From assembly GCA_013115135.1 (NCBI GenBank), contig JABANP010000058.1, positions 124,001 through 188,000 of the forward strand: 64,000 bases of DNA, read 5' to 3'. The notes below the pieces were generated by a model. That model saw nothing but the letters and a program-made list of their open reading frames with translations. It was not told the origin of the DNA and ran no database searches. This DNA is from Perkinsus olseni. Taxonomy: Eukaryota > Perkinsozoa > Perkinsida > Perkinsidae. Below are positions 22,504 to 32,586 of this stretch, piece by piece; positions within the stretch are counted from its first letter, which is position 1; each line of letters opens with the position of its first letter. The translations under genes and the position numbers were made by a program.

Positions 22504-25500
22504 ATGTCGAACACTACCTCAACCATCGATATAGGAGATGGAGACGGCTGGGTCTGCGGTCACCACTGCGCGCTTTTCGACTGGGATTGGGGTATCCGAG
22601 TCATCTGGCAGTGCTTCCTGGTAACCCGCCTGCCACCGCTAGGCAGCCCCGTGATCTCGTTCAGCAGGTGTGGCTCATCGTGACCTCGGCGGGACTGTTC
22701 TTAACACAAGCCATGAGATGGGGCAACACGTCCCTCGAGAAGTTCAAAAGACAATTACACGTTGCCGAAGTAGCTACAGCTGGTAGCAGCAGCAGCTGGT
22801 AATCGGCAACCTTCGTAGGGATATACTCGAGGCTCTTACCTCTACCTTGGCTTCGTTATAGTAGGGTCCCTCTACCAATGCTGCATCTTCGCTCATCAAT
22901 CCTATACATGGCACATCCACACGTAAGTTGGAGCTCTCCTCGAACGCTGTCCTCATCGCGCTTCCCTCAGCTTCTCCTACTCTATCAACTTCTTCATCGC
23001 TGTATTATACGGTTTGGAGACCATAATGTTGTGGCTACTGTATATCACACAAGGAACAGCTGTATTCCTGAAGCACTCTATCAGCTCGGTAGGGGACACC
23101 CACGGAGTACTGCGATTCTCTACTCGTCTCCTAGGGCGAAATGGAGAGAATCCTATTCCTAGTCTTCACGTGTATGATACTATGAGGTACATTTCGCTAG
23201 AGACCATTTTGTAGGTACTCATCGCAGTGTTCGTTGTGGTGTCGGTGGTGGGCCAGTCCATCTGGGTCGATGACTACGGCCTCAAGACTTGGTTCTCCTT
23301 CGCCTTCTTCGCTAGCTTACGAGTCTTCCAGAACTGGCACCTCTTCTTAGCGAGCGCAGGCTTCCACAGCGCCGGGATAAACATGCAGGTTGGACTTCGG
23401 CCCCCTTCCGAGAGAACTACGTCGGACACGACATACGAAGCTGAACTCTCGTATCTCGTTCACCACTAACCGTTCCTCGAGAGATCCGCTACCGCATGCT
23501 GCGAAGAGGCGTTGGAACTCCATTCAGATAGTAAACGTTTGCATCGGGGCAGTATGCTGGGTCTACTTCACTTCGTGTCTGGTGATGACCTTGGAGAACC
23601 TCGAGGTAACATAGCGTATACCAAAGCTGGTATACGTCTCACCTCATAACCCTCGTTCAGGATCCCAAGTGGCTGTTAGTACTCCAGCCTACTCCGAAGA
23701 GTTGGACTCTGACCTCATCGTTCTACTTTATCATGGTCACCATCTCCACTGTTGGCTATGGAGATCTCAGCCCTAGCACAGTTCTGGGACGGGTGGTCGC
23801 CATCTGTAGGAGCCGTAGCATCCTCGTCCTCACTGGAGAGCCTTCTACCAGGGACAATCCTCGGAGGAATCGCCGCCTTCTCCTATGCCGTCAACAAGCT
23901 TCTCGAAGTCTACGGCCTCACCAGGTCCGGTCGAGGGCGATACTCGCTTAAGCGACGCTACCGCCACATTGTGGTCGCGGGTGAGGCTCGCTGTGTCTAT
24001 CGCTCCTGCAGTATTGTCGTTGGTGGAGGTACTCCTTCTACTGAGATGCTCAAGGATTTCCTGTCGGAGATCTACCACTCGGATCACGCCGATGATAGCG
24101 AAGATCTTGAAGTTGTTCTACTCTTCCCTGGTCAGGGCAGTGTCATGCAGTCTATGAGCGAGTAAGCCGCCTCGCTGTTGTTGGTGGGCACCCACAACCA
24201 CGGATGGATAGAAGCTCTCCTTATGCATCACGCTGTACCTGGTACAAGCGCCACGCCGACTGTCACGTAAATTCTACACAACAGTGGTCTTCGAAACTCT
24301 TCCAGTCGCCAGCTGCAGCGGTCGTCCTTAGTGTGGAGTCCTGAGCCTTCTCCCAACGTCCCAAGCTGCTCACAGCCACGGCTCAGTTCTTGTGAACAGA
24401 TACCTACGACAGAAGGAAAACGTCCACATGCGATCAAGAGTGTACACCTTGCAGGGAAGCCTGCTAGAGGCAGCGGACATGCGCCGTATTGGAGCCACAC
24501 AGGCCGAGGCCTTCTTCATCGTCCCTAGCATCTTCTCCTCTAACCCAGTAGGCAGCATTGCTGATACCTGTGGTATGCCATCACCCAGTTTGCAGGTCCA
24601 GGACGACACGGAAAATCTTGTACGAGTGTTTTCGGTTCGACGATATAACCCAACTGCAAGGATCATTGTTCTCCTCCACAAGGCCGAACATAAGGACATC
24701 CTAGGCAGCGAGATGCTATCCGGTGCCTCTACTGATGTACGATCAGTCACGTCAGTGAATACAACCCGTTGCTCTGCCGTATCTTAGGTTGAAGGTGAGG
24801 ATACGTCGGAGCTCACAACGTTGATTTGCATCGATCAGTTCAAGCTAGAGCTGATCGGGAAAACTTGCCAAGTGCGGTCTCAGACCATCATGTCGCCGCT
24901 GTTCGGGTTGAGGAGTCGTCAGGTGCCCGGCTTCTCCAGTCTTATTTGTAACCTTTGTACGTCGGTGAGCGATACAGAATCCCCAGAGGGGACACCACAG
25001 TGGTTGAGGGAGTATGATGCCGGGCTTGGCAACGAACTTTACGAGGTCATCGCGGCACTGTGCGCAGCTGTGATGGAGACTCTCCCATCCAGGTTCCGCT
25101 CTCCCCCGCGTACTACGGGCAGCAATTTGGTCGCTGTTGTTTGGACGTCCTCAACCGTAGCGAGAACCATGACGTTTACCTAATAGGTTAGGCTATTGCC
25201 ATCACGCTCTCCTCGCCCGGCCACTGGCCGAAAGGACACTATAGTACTGACAGGCCTCGTGGAGCGCAGCGCCGGCGACAACGGAGGGAAGCTCATCACG
25301 ATCAATCCAGGGGCGGACTATCTCGTCATGGACTCCGATGAGAATACTGGCGTCTACGGCATCTTCATAGCGAGCGATCGTGACGCCATCGTTCAGAAGG
25401 GACGCCGTAACAGATTCGAGCGCTTCATCCGCTAAACCGCTCCTCGCCCTCATCGTACAGGTCGCCGTAGTGACGATCCTGATGATGATTACAGTGAGGA

Positions 25501-27764
25501 GGTGTCCGAGGCTAGTACACTTTCGGACCCTCTCGGCCGACCACACGAGAATGCATCTTACAAGTTAGGGAGAGCTGAACGCAAGCAACGACGAGTAAGA
25601 GCTGTGAGGTAGCGGCTGTGGCAACCCAGTCTGCAGGGCGCCACCAAGAACAGCGCCAAGTTGAGGATGAGCGAATCGATGAACAAGATAGCGACCCTAG
25701 CGAAGGAGGCCAACTTCCATATGATGTCGATCGCGCAGCTGGCTAGAACCCCACCCAATATCAAGCAGCTGGTATTCCTGGACAAGTTAGAGAAGGTCCC
25801 GTCTACCAGTGGCACTTCTCGGCGAGAGCGTCCGCCATGCAGGCCTCGAAGGTTCCCCCGGCAGCACCCGAAGACGTGCTAGCCCAAGGTGGCCATGTTA
25901 TACTAGCCGTCGCTGGAGGGGCGTCGGCGGCCAGGGAAGGAGAGAGTTAGTTGACTTCGTCGTATGGTTATCAGCCATGCCGCATCAGGTGGCAAGATAG
26001 GACTGGAGCATTTCGTATCACCCATGCGGGCTGCCTACTTTGCCGAGGCTATCCCAATAGTCGTCCTAGCTCCCTTCATACCAATGGACTGGAATACAGT
26101 AAGCCGCATATCGATGCTGAGCTGGTCACCTTATGCTCCATCAGGTGGCGAGATTTCCGGAGGTTTACTTCGTCCAGGGCTCAGCGTTATCACTATTCGA
26201 CCTCGAGCGGGCTAACTTCCGCCAAGCTGCCACGATTCTCGTATCTCAACTGGGATCGGTATTCTCTTTCTTCCCTCCCTGGCCGCTATGCTGTAGTCCT
26301 TGTTGCAGACCAAACCGAGTGGATCCGCCCAGGATCCCTACATGGTAGACGCCGAAGCGATCTTCACGGTTAGACTCATCGAGAACCATCTGCCCAAGGT
26401 CAGCACCTTCCCGTGTGCTGCTGTGAGAGGAGTTCGGCCTTCCAGGGATCGGAGACAGTCGTGGTGGTTGAGTTGGTCTTTGACGAGAACTACCACTACT
26501 TGCCACACTCCGCCAGCCTGCGTGTACGCCCAACCACGCACGAAAGCGAAGGGAGGCCATCAACGGCAGAGTCATTGGGCCTCCGCGGCGGCCGTGTGCG
26601 GCAGAGAAGTCCTCCTCGTGTCCGTCAGGCTGGTCCGCTTCTCAGATATCTGGATTTCTCCGGAAGAGCATGAACGCAATACGGCGGTCTACCCGTTGTA
26701 AGCTCCCTTGCCGGTACTCACTGGGAATGCCGCTTGTCTCGTAGACGCTCAAGCGGCGAAAGGCGACCCCGCGCCCGAACCATCTACCGACGCCACACCG
26801 ACTGTCGTACTTCCCATCCGGCAGGTAAGGCGGCGACAGCAGCCACCTCCCGCCGCAAAGGCTAAGGCTGCCCCTCAGGCCAAATTCGCCCAACCCGAAG
26901 AGTATTTCCGGCAGCCCAGGTTCGCCTGCGGGCAATTGTACGTTGGATCTGTCGTGACCTCCTTGGTTGCCAACACCTTTTACAACCCGAGCCTCGCCCA
27001 ACTCGTACAGCAGATGATATCCAGCCGCATTCTCATGGTATGCCACGACTCTGCTGCCCCGTCGACACCCCGCCGGGTTTCCAGGTTATCTTGCCTACCG
27101 CATGGGCTGGCCGTTCTTATCTGGATCTCTTCCAACATCTCATACTGGACAGGAACCTCCTCGCCATTGGACTTTTCCGAACCGCTGAGCCAGCCAGCGT
27201 AGGTTTAAGTCACGGGCCGACAAGAAGGCACCCGTGGCTGCGGCCCCAACAGACTTTAAATGACGGTTGTGATGTGAGGTTCGTCCTACTAGTGCTGGAG
27301 CTGCCTCTACCGGGACGGAGACGCGGCCCAACACGTCCAGCAGCCAAGGTGCTGCTTCCTCGGTAACGGAATCTTGCAACGGCATTCTTTTTCTTTCAGA
27401 GTCCCAGTACCGGAGGTAATCTCGAAAAGACGACTCTATAATAACTTCGATCATCATCGTCAATGCTGAGGACGATGCGACCCTCGATCCTGGTGTCTTG
27501 GTCAGGCCGAAGGGTAGCCTGTCTGTCTTTCAGTCATTCATACGTCTACACCGCACCAACCGCCATGACATTACTGGTGGAGACCGATCAAATCCTATGC
27601 GTTTGCGTGCCGACTTCGGACGATGCAGAGATCGAAGACCTTTTCGAGACGGTGGGTTCGAATGCGTTTGCTTGGTCGCGGCTGAGGCCCCGCTGTACAC
27701 GATTGGCGAGTGGAGCGGTATGCTCGACCAATCTCACCTGGCCGAGATAACATCGCGTTTTTAA
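22504..27764 (+). CDS. Slo/BK-type potassium channel with RCK domains
   Basis: The start at 22504 reads MSNTTSTIDIGDGDGW; a 44-nt intron leads into a first membrane segment QVWLIVTSAGLFLTQAM. The pore near 23733 carries MVTISTVGYGDLSPSTVLGR, the K+ selectivity filter (TVGYGD) with the ISTVGYGD flank of the KCa1/KCNT group, followed by an S6-like segment TILGGIAAFSYAVNKLL. RCK1 follows: RHIVVAG, EMLKDFLSEIYHSDHAD, VYTLQGSLLEAADMRRIGA, then near 25,290 KLITINPGADYLV and IFIASD. RCK2-like text continues: GGHVILAV, FVQGSALSLFDLERANFRQA, EYFRQPRFACGQLY, and a tail with YVYTAP. The end is LAEITSRF, TAG-independent stop at 27762. Family members conduct K+ across membranes and are gated by cytosolic ions; the ion here cannot be told. 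Resolved introns include 46- and 48-nt ones after the pore. Confidence 0.8.
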
Positions 27765-28159
27765 TATTTTGTCTCGCAGGATGAAGCTGCACTGGACATG
27801 GCCATTTAGAGCTAGGGATTGACGATGTATGTTCCTCCACGTAAATTACGAATGTCTCCCGCCACACCAGTCGTTGTGCTCTATCGATCTTTCAAATTCT
27901 CTCTCTTGTTCGCTGAGGTTGAGCGAACAAGGTTAAGCCTCCCTCGTAACGTCAACGAACATCAGTTCATTGCGAGTTTAGTTGTTCTGGCCTGGATCAA
28001 GTAACTTTCCACGCTCTACACTCTCAACTCAACACAACGAAATACTGATCTGATAAGAAGCTCTCAAGGAGGGAAAGTTGCGAGAGGGTATTGCTTTTTG
28101 CGAGGCCTCTTTTCGCATACACTTTCAACAAGAGTATTTAGCTTAAAACAAATACTCGG
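27765..28159. other. Intergenic region between convergent genes
   Basis: About 395 bases, AT-richer than its surroundings, between the channel stop and the GST stop. It should hold both 3' ends. No gene seen. Confidence 0.5.
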
Positions 28160-29063
28160 TTACTCAGTCATAACCTCGTGTTTTTCCCTCCAAAGCTTAA
28201 CAGCGGGATGGGAATCGATGGCAGCGAAGACGTGCGCTAGCTTCTTGTAAGAGGGCAACAGATCTTCCGGAAGGCCGGTGACAAAGGGGAGGTTAAGCAC
28301 CTCGTAAACACCGTACAACGCCTACACGGACAACTCAATCACCATGACTTTGGCACACAATCACCAGGCGACTTACGAGATCGGCAATGGTCAAAGAATC
28401 GCCAGTCGTGTATTCGTGATCTCCCATACGCTCCTCGATCTTGCTAAAGAAGAAGGGGAGGACCTTCTGGTACAGATTCTGAACACGGAAAGCAATATTG
28501 AACTATTGTTCGCCTCATGGCGGAAAACAACGGAGATTTCCGTCGACAGGGCTTACATCCTGAGCGGCCACCTTCTGCTCTCCTTCAGGCGATTTCATAA
28601 CGCTAATGATACTCGTCTGAATATCCTTGGCAATGTCCATCATCTCATCAACACGCAATCTCCGCTTGAGATCAACAGGGTACAGACCAGTGGAGGGGTT
28701 GAGCTGAGCAGAACAACGCACATAACCAAACTCATAACCAAAACGAGAATCGCAGAAAACCAGAGGAGGCGTTCCATCGGGACTTACCGCTGCCACATAC
28801 CGCATGATAGCGTGGTTCTGGGTGACTTGAGTGCCGTCCTCAAACTCGAGCACTGGCACCTGACCGAGAGGGAACTTGCCGGACGCCTTCAACTCAGGCC
28901 AGTCCGCCTTCTGTATCCTCTCATCGATGAACTTGATACCTGCAGAGCAATCAACTTAGCAGACCACAACATCCATTCAGAGAGCACTACCAGAGATGGC
29001 AAAGATGAATCTGATGGGGTCGGCCGGGCCTGCTTCGAAATAATAAAGCTTCAGAGCTGCCAT
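28160..29063 (-). CDS. Glutathione S-transferase, sigma-like
   Basis: The ATG at 29063 opens MAALKLYYFEAGPADPIRF, the thioredoxin-fold start of soluble GSTs with the likely catalytic Tyr in LYYF. After a 51-nt intron (28940-28990) follow GIKFIDERIQKADWPELKAS and GKFPLGQVPVLEFEDG with the cis-proline VPV, then QNHAIMRYVAA. The all-helical C-domain reads LYPVDLKRRLRVDEMMDIA, KIEERMGDHEYTTGDSLTIADL with the conserved ADL motif, and ends at TAA 28160. The protein conjugates or reduces electrophiles with glutathione in the cytosol. Five exons join in frame with no indel. Two introns, about 78 and 84 nt, are longer than the usual class here. Confidence 0.9.
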
Positions 29064-29848
29064 GGCTTACAACGAATGGAAATAAGTTAGTAAGTGAGAA
29101 TACTAAAGACACGGGTCCTCTACACTTCTCTGAAGTCGAATCTTTCTCTGTAAAGCCAGAGGAGGTCTTGGCATGGTCATTAAGCGTGATGAGTTATCAC
29201 CGATCCGAAAGCGTCCTCGGCTCAGTTACCACTGAAAACTCAGCCACCGAAAACACAAGATCCTAGCGGGTTTACCACACAGTATCGAAGTTGTGTGCCG
29301 GTGTCCCGTTGATTGTCGTCCGATCCATGACTCATTTCGTTGTCACGAGTTCGCAGTTAACCCAACTAGATGAACTCAATGCGAAGGGTGTTTGAAGTGA
29401 AATAGTAAAACTAATGGTAAAGTGTTATGTAACAAGGAATGGTGGTGTTGTTGTTGAAGGTTACCAACAAAAACAACAAAGCGGTAACTCATCTATCATC
29501 TCGACAAAGATAGCCTCACGAATTATTATCACAACAACAGAGATGACAGCTACATTCGAGACACGTTGTCCGTCGTCAATACCCTACGACGAGCTGCTTG
29601 GTCGTAATGTATGGGCATACAACAAACGACGAGTGGTGGTCCAACGGACTACAAGAAGAAGGAGAGGAAGCACACTTACTGCTGCTGAGGAGGAGGTCAC
29701 TAAATACATGTCACGCACAACGGCTAGAGGCTCTACAACAGAGAGAGGAAAGGGAACGCACCCGACGGTACGAACACTAATATCACTTTATGACGTTAAA
29801 AGAGAAGGACATGCTTCATCAACACTTGCGGGGCTCCACGTTCAGCCA
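29064..29848. other. Intergenic region
   Basis: About 785 bases between the GST start and the 3' end of the NIPA-like gene. A plus-strand open frame (from about 29414) runs through it and into the NIPA exon, but its Thr/Arg-rich text looks like antisense of non-coding DNA. AAC/TTG-rich short repeats occur at about 29,430-29,480. Confidence 0.4.
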
Positions 29849-31958
29849 TCACAGCTGCGAGATAGAAACGTCAGGACTTCGTCGAGACCCGATATCATCA
29901 CCTGCGACGGCAGCGGACGAACATGAGGGCATCGACTCAGGCGGTGTATCAGGTGGCGGTGCAGCAACTCGGAGGGCCGAACTCGCAGCAGCGGTCCTCG
30001 ATACCCCAGTTGACGTCCTCCAACCGCGGGATTCCCTGCGCGCACCTCTCAGACCAGTTTCCAAGTCGTTGAGCTCAACACTGTTGTCAATGGTACCGAA
30101 GGAAGATTCATCTCCTTGGTCGTCAGCACTGTGGGGAGTCTCAGTCGACCTCGAGGCCAGATTGTCGAAGCCACCGTTGCGTATTTCTCTCTGTCGAAGC
30201 CTCCTCAGCCGCTTCTTCTCAGCCTTCACGCGTTTCCTTCCCGTCCACCATCTATTCAGCCTCAAATAGGGAGGATCGGGGAAAGTGCGATCAAAATCAC
30301 CCGAGTTCGTCCCGACCGAGACCGATCTTAAGTCTGAAGGACCGCCTTCTCTCCAGCTCAGCATCATCAGTGGGTTCAACCCCCGCTGGAGCTGACTCTT
30401 CCCGATGCGACTGCTCGGCCGATCGGGCAGACTCGGTGCGATCAATACTATTGCGATGATGATGATGCTGTGTTTCTCTCGGCTCTATGACGAAGCCTCC
30501 GAGATCAGCTCCCTCTTCACGACGAATCTCCGCAGCAGCATCCACCGTCATCGCCGACATAATCCTCGTAAGAGTACGCTGCCTCGTCAGACGGGTCCCG
30601 CCAGGACTCCGCGCACCATCCAATGGTGGTGGAGGTGGGACCTCATTGCTGTAGGGTACCAAAGCCGGTCCGCCCTCCGATAACGAGTTGGAGAGCATAG
30701 ACATCGTCCGAACCCTCGGTGGTGGCGGACAACACGAACGATGATTCCCACTCTCGCCATCAGGAGTACCAATAGTGCCCGAGCTCAGTCCACTGAGTCG
30801 CCTCGGGGAGGGAAGGGGTGGCCCATGGCGACGCCCCTCCCCAGCAGGAGACAAGGGACCTCCGTATTGAGGAAGGGATATGCTGTTGAGGCTAACCGGA
30901 GTGTCGGCGACACTCATCGCGCTGATGCTATCACTGCGAGAGGGTCTAACACTCTGGCTGCTAGCAACAGAACTCCGCCGACGGGAGGTCTCCTGATTCT
31001 GATCCGCCTCTGACGTCCTCGGACTCAGGAGGAACACTCCGAAAAAGAGAACGCCAGTGCCGCTGAAGAAGACACCCAACTGCCACGGTTGCATTGATAC
31101 GAACTCCTTTGAATACTATACCACCGGACAGCATAGTCGACAGGGTCCAACACACCTGTGTCAATGGTACGAGGAATGCCCCAGGGAATATCCTCAGGGC
31201 CCGATTGAGATGAATAACCCAAAAGATGGCTGCGAAGAGCCACGCGAAGAGTACCAGGAACGTTCTTCCCTGATAGAGTTGGGTAACATGACCACCAAAC
31301 GCCTGCGTGATGATGAGCGAGAGCACCTTGCCCGATACTACAGATTGGGCACCCACTGCTGCTACGCAGAAGGTGTAACCCGTGGGGACGAGGAATCGGG
31401 TTACCCGACCCTGAGATCGCGGCAATGACAGTTCCCACTGTATTCTCTTCGGGCCATTTGGACTTGCTGAACCAGAAAATGGGCGCCCCCGTACGCATCC
31501 AGAAGGCAAAAGCAATGACCAGGATGACAGCGAGCAGGCCCAGCAGAAAGTAACCGTGGGTAGCGGAGAAGTAGAAGTCCCGAAACATGACGTCAACATT
31601 GTTAATAGTCTCAGACTTATTGGACGAAATCACCAACATTACGATTGGCTCCGATGATGACCACCGTACCGCAAACGTTGAATACTGTAAAGGGTTCCTT
31701 CAGGAAGTAGTGCACGAAAAACAAATTGGACACGAACTGGATAGCCGATATGCCAGATAGCAGAGATTGGGGGGCGAAGGCGAAGGATCCGAAGGTTAAA
31801 ATGGATCCAATACAGAAGAGGATGAGCCCTATTGCAAGATAATGGCCTTTGCCATGCCTTACAGCTGTATGATACTTCATCAATACTGTACCAAGATTAG
31901 TCGTAATGGCACCGACAATGTTAACAGCGATGCCGATGACGAACCGTGTGGCAGACAT
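29849..31958 (-). CDS. NIPA-like magnesium transporter with long cytosolic tail
   Basis: The ATG at 31958 opens FVIGIAVNIVGAITTNLGTV, followed by GSFAFAPQSLLSGISAIQF and NLFFVHYFLKEPFTVFN, the NIPA/DUF803 pattern. Later helices read VGAQSVVSGKVLSLIITQAF, FLVPLTQVCWTLSTMLSGGI and FFSGTGVLFFGVFLLSP. The membrane core is followed by a tail of over 350 residues rich in Ser, Pro and Arg with a PPPPP run and His repeats. A 40-nt intron (about 30258-30297) leads to the last exon ending VSISQL at 29849. NIPA proteins carry Mg2+ across membranes. Two surplus bases break the frame: near 31643 (IIGAN to VMLVISS) and near 31107-31111 (IVFK to EFVSMQPWQ). A 43-nt intron with GT-AG lies near 31,380-31,425. 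The tail may be regulatory. Confidence 0.78.
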
Positions 31959-32586
31959 CGGATTACGATAGTAGTAGTTTTATTAATGTTATCACTTCGA
32001 CGACGAGGACGACGAGGTAAATAGGAATACTAGTAGGCCACTCAACTGCTGGAAAATAATGATAATCGATTCAGCCCCCTCTACCCTGTAGGCCCCCTTC
32101 ACCGCTGCGACCATCTAAAGCCACCAATCGCCCTCATTTCCCGCGTCTACTACCATTCCGTGTCATCTTGATTGATATCGGAGGAAGAGACTGACGCCTA
32201 AGTAGTATCCTGCTGGCTGCGATGAGATCCGTTTCTAACGCGCTGATGGAATTCATAGCAGCAGCTTTCTAGAGTTCCGAGAAGGCTTATCGCCCCCAAG
32301 TCCCCCGCGAGTATCCTAGTACCTCGAAACCTCCCCCCTGATGACCCCTGACCAACCGCTGATCCGCCTGTTGACACATCCAAGACGCCCTCATTCCGAC
32401 GGCCCCACAAAACCCTTCCAATTCTACAATGCCCTTTACACAGCGAGAGTACAGCATTAACCCCACTTGAGCGGGACGCACGCCAAAATGCCAAGGTCTT
32501 CAGGGCGCGCGCGATGTTGACGTAAACCGCGCGCGCCCTGAGGTGTATTTTCTTAGATGACCTCTCGTCCATCCTCCTTTTCTGTG
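31959..32586. promoter_or_regulatory. Divergent intergenic region with a GC-rich hairpin
   Basis: About 630 bases between the starts of the NIPA-like and AT-hook genes, so probably two promoters. An open minus frame (about 32198-32656) crosses it but shows no recognisable protein. The notable element is the palindrome at 32498-32543, listed separately. Confidence 0.4.
32498..32543. repeat. GC-rich inverted repeat (hairpin)
   Basis: The left arm TCAGGGCGCGCGCG (32500-32513) is complementary to the right arm CGCGCGCGCCCTGA (32528-32541). This is a 14-bp perfect stem around a loop of 14 bases containing TTGACGTAAA. It lies about 45 bases upstream of the AT-hook gene start. Confidence 0.75.

Noticed and set aside
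28344..29090. 248-residue plus-strand open frame
   Set aside because: It lies antisense across the exons and introns of the GST, whose five exons join cleanly and match a known family.
29414..29926. 170-residue Thr/Arg-rich plus-strand frame
   Set aside because: No family resemblance, and it overlaps the last NIPA exon in antisense.
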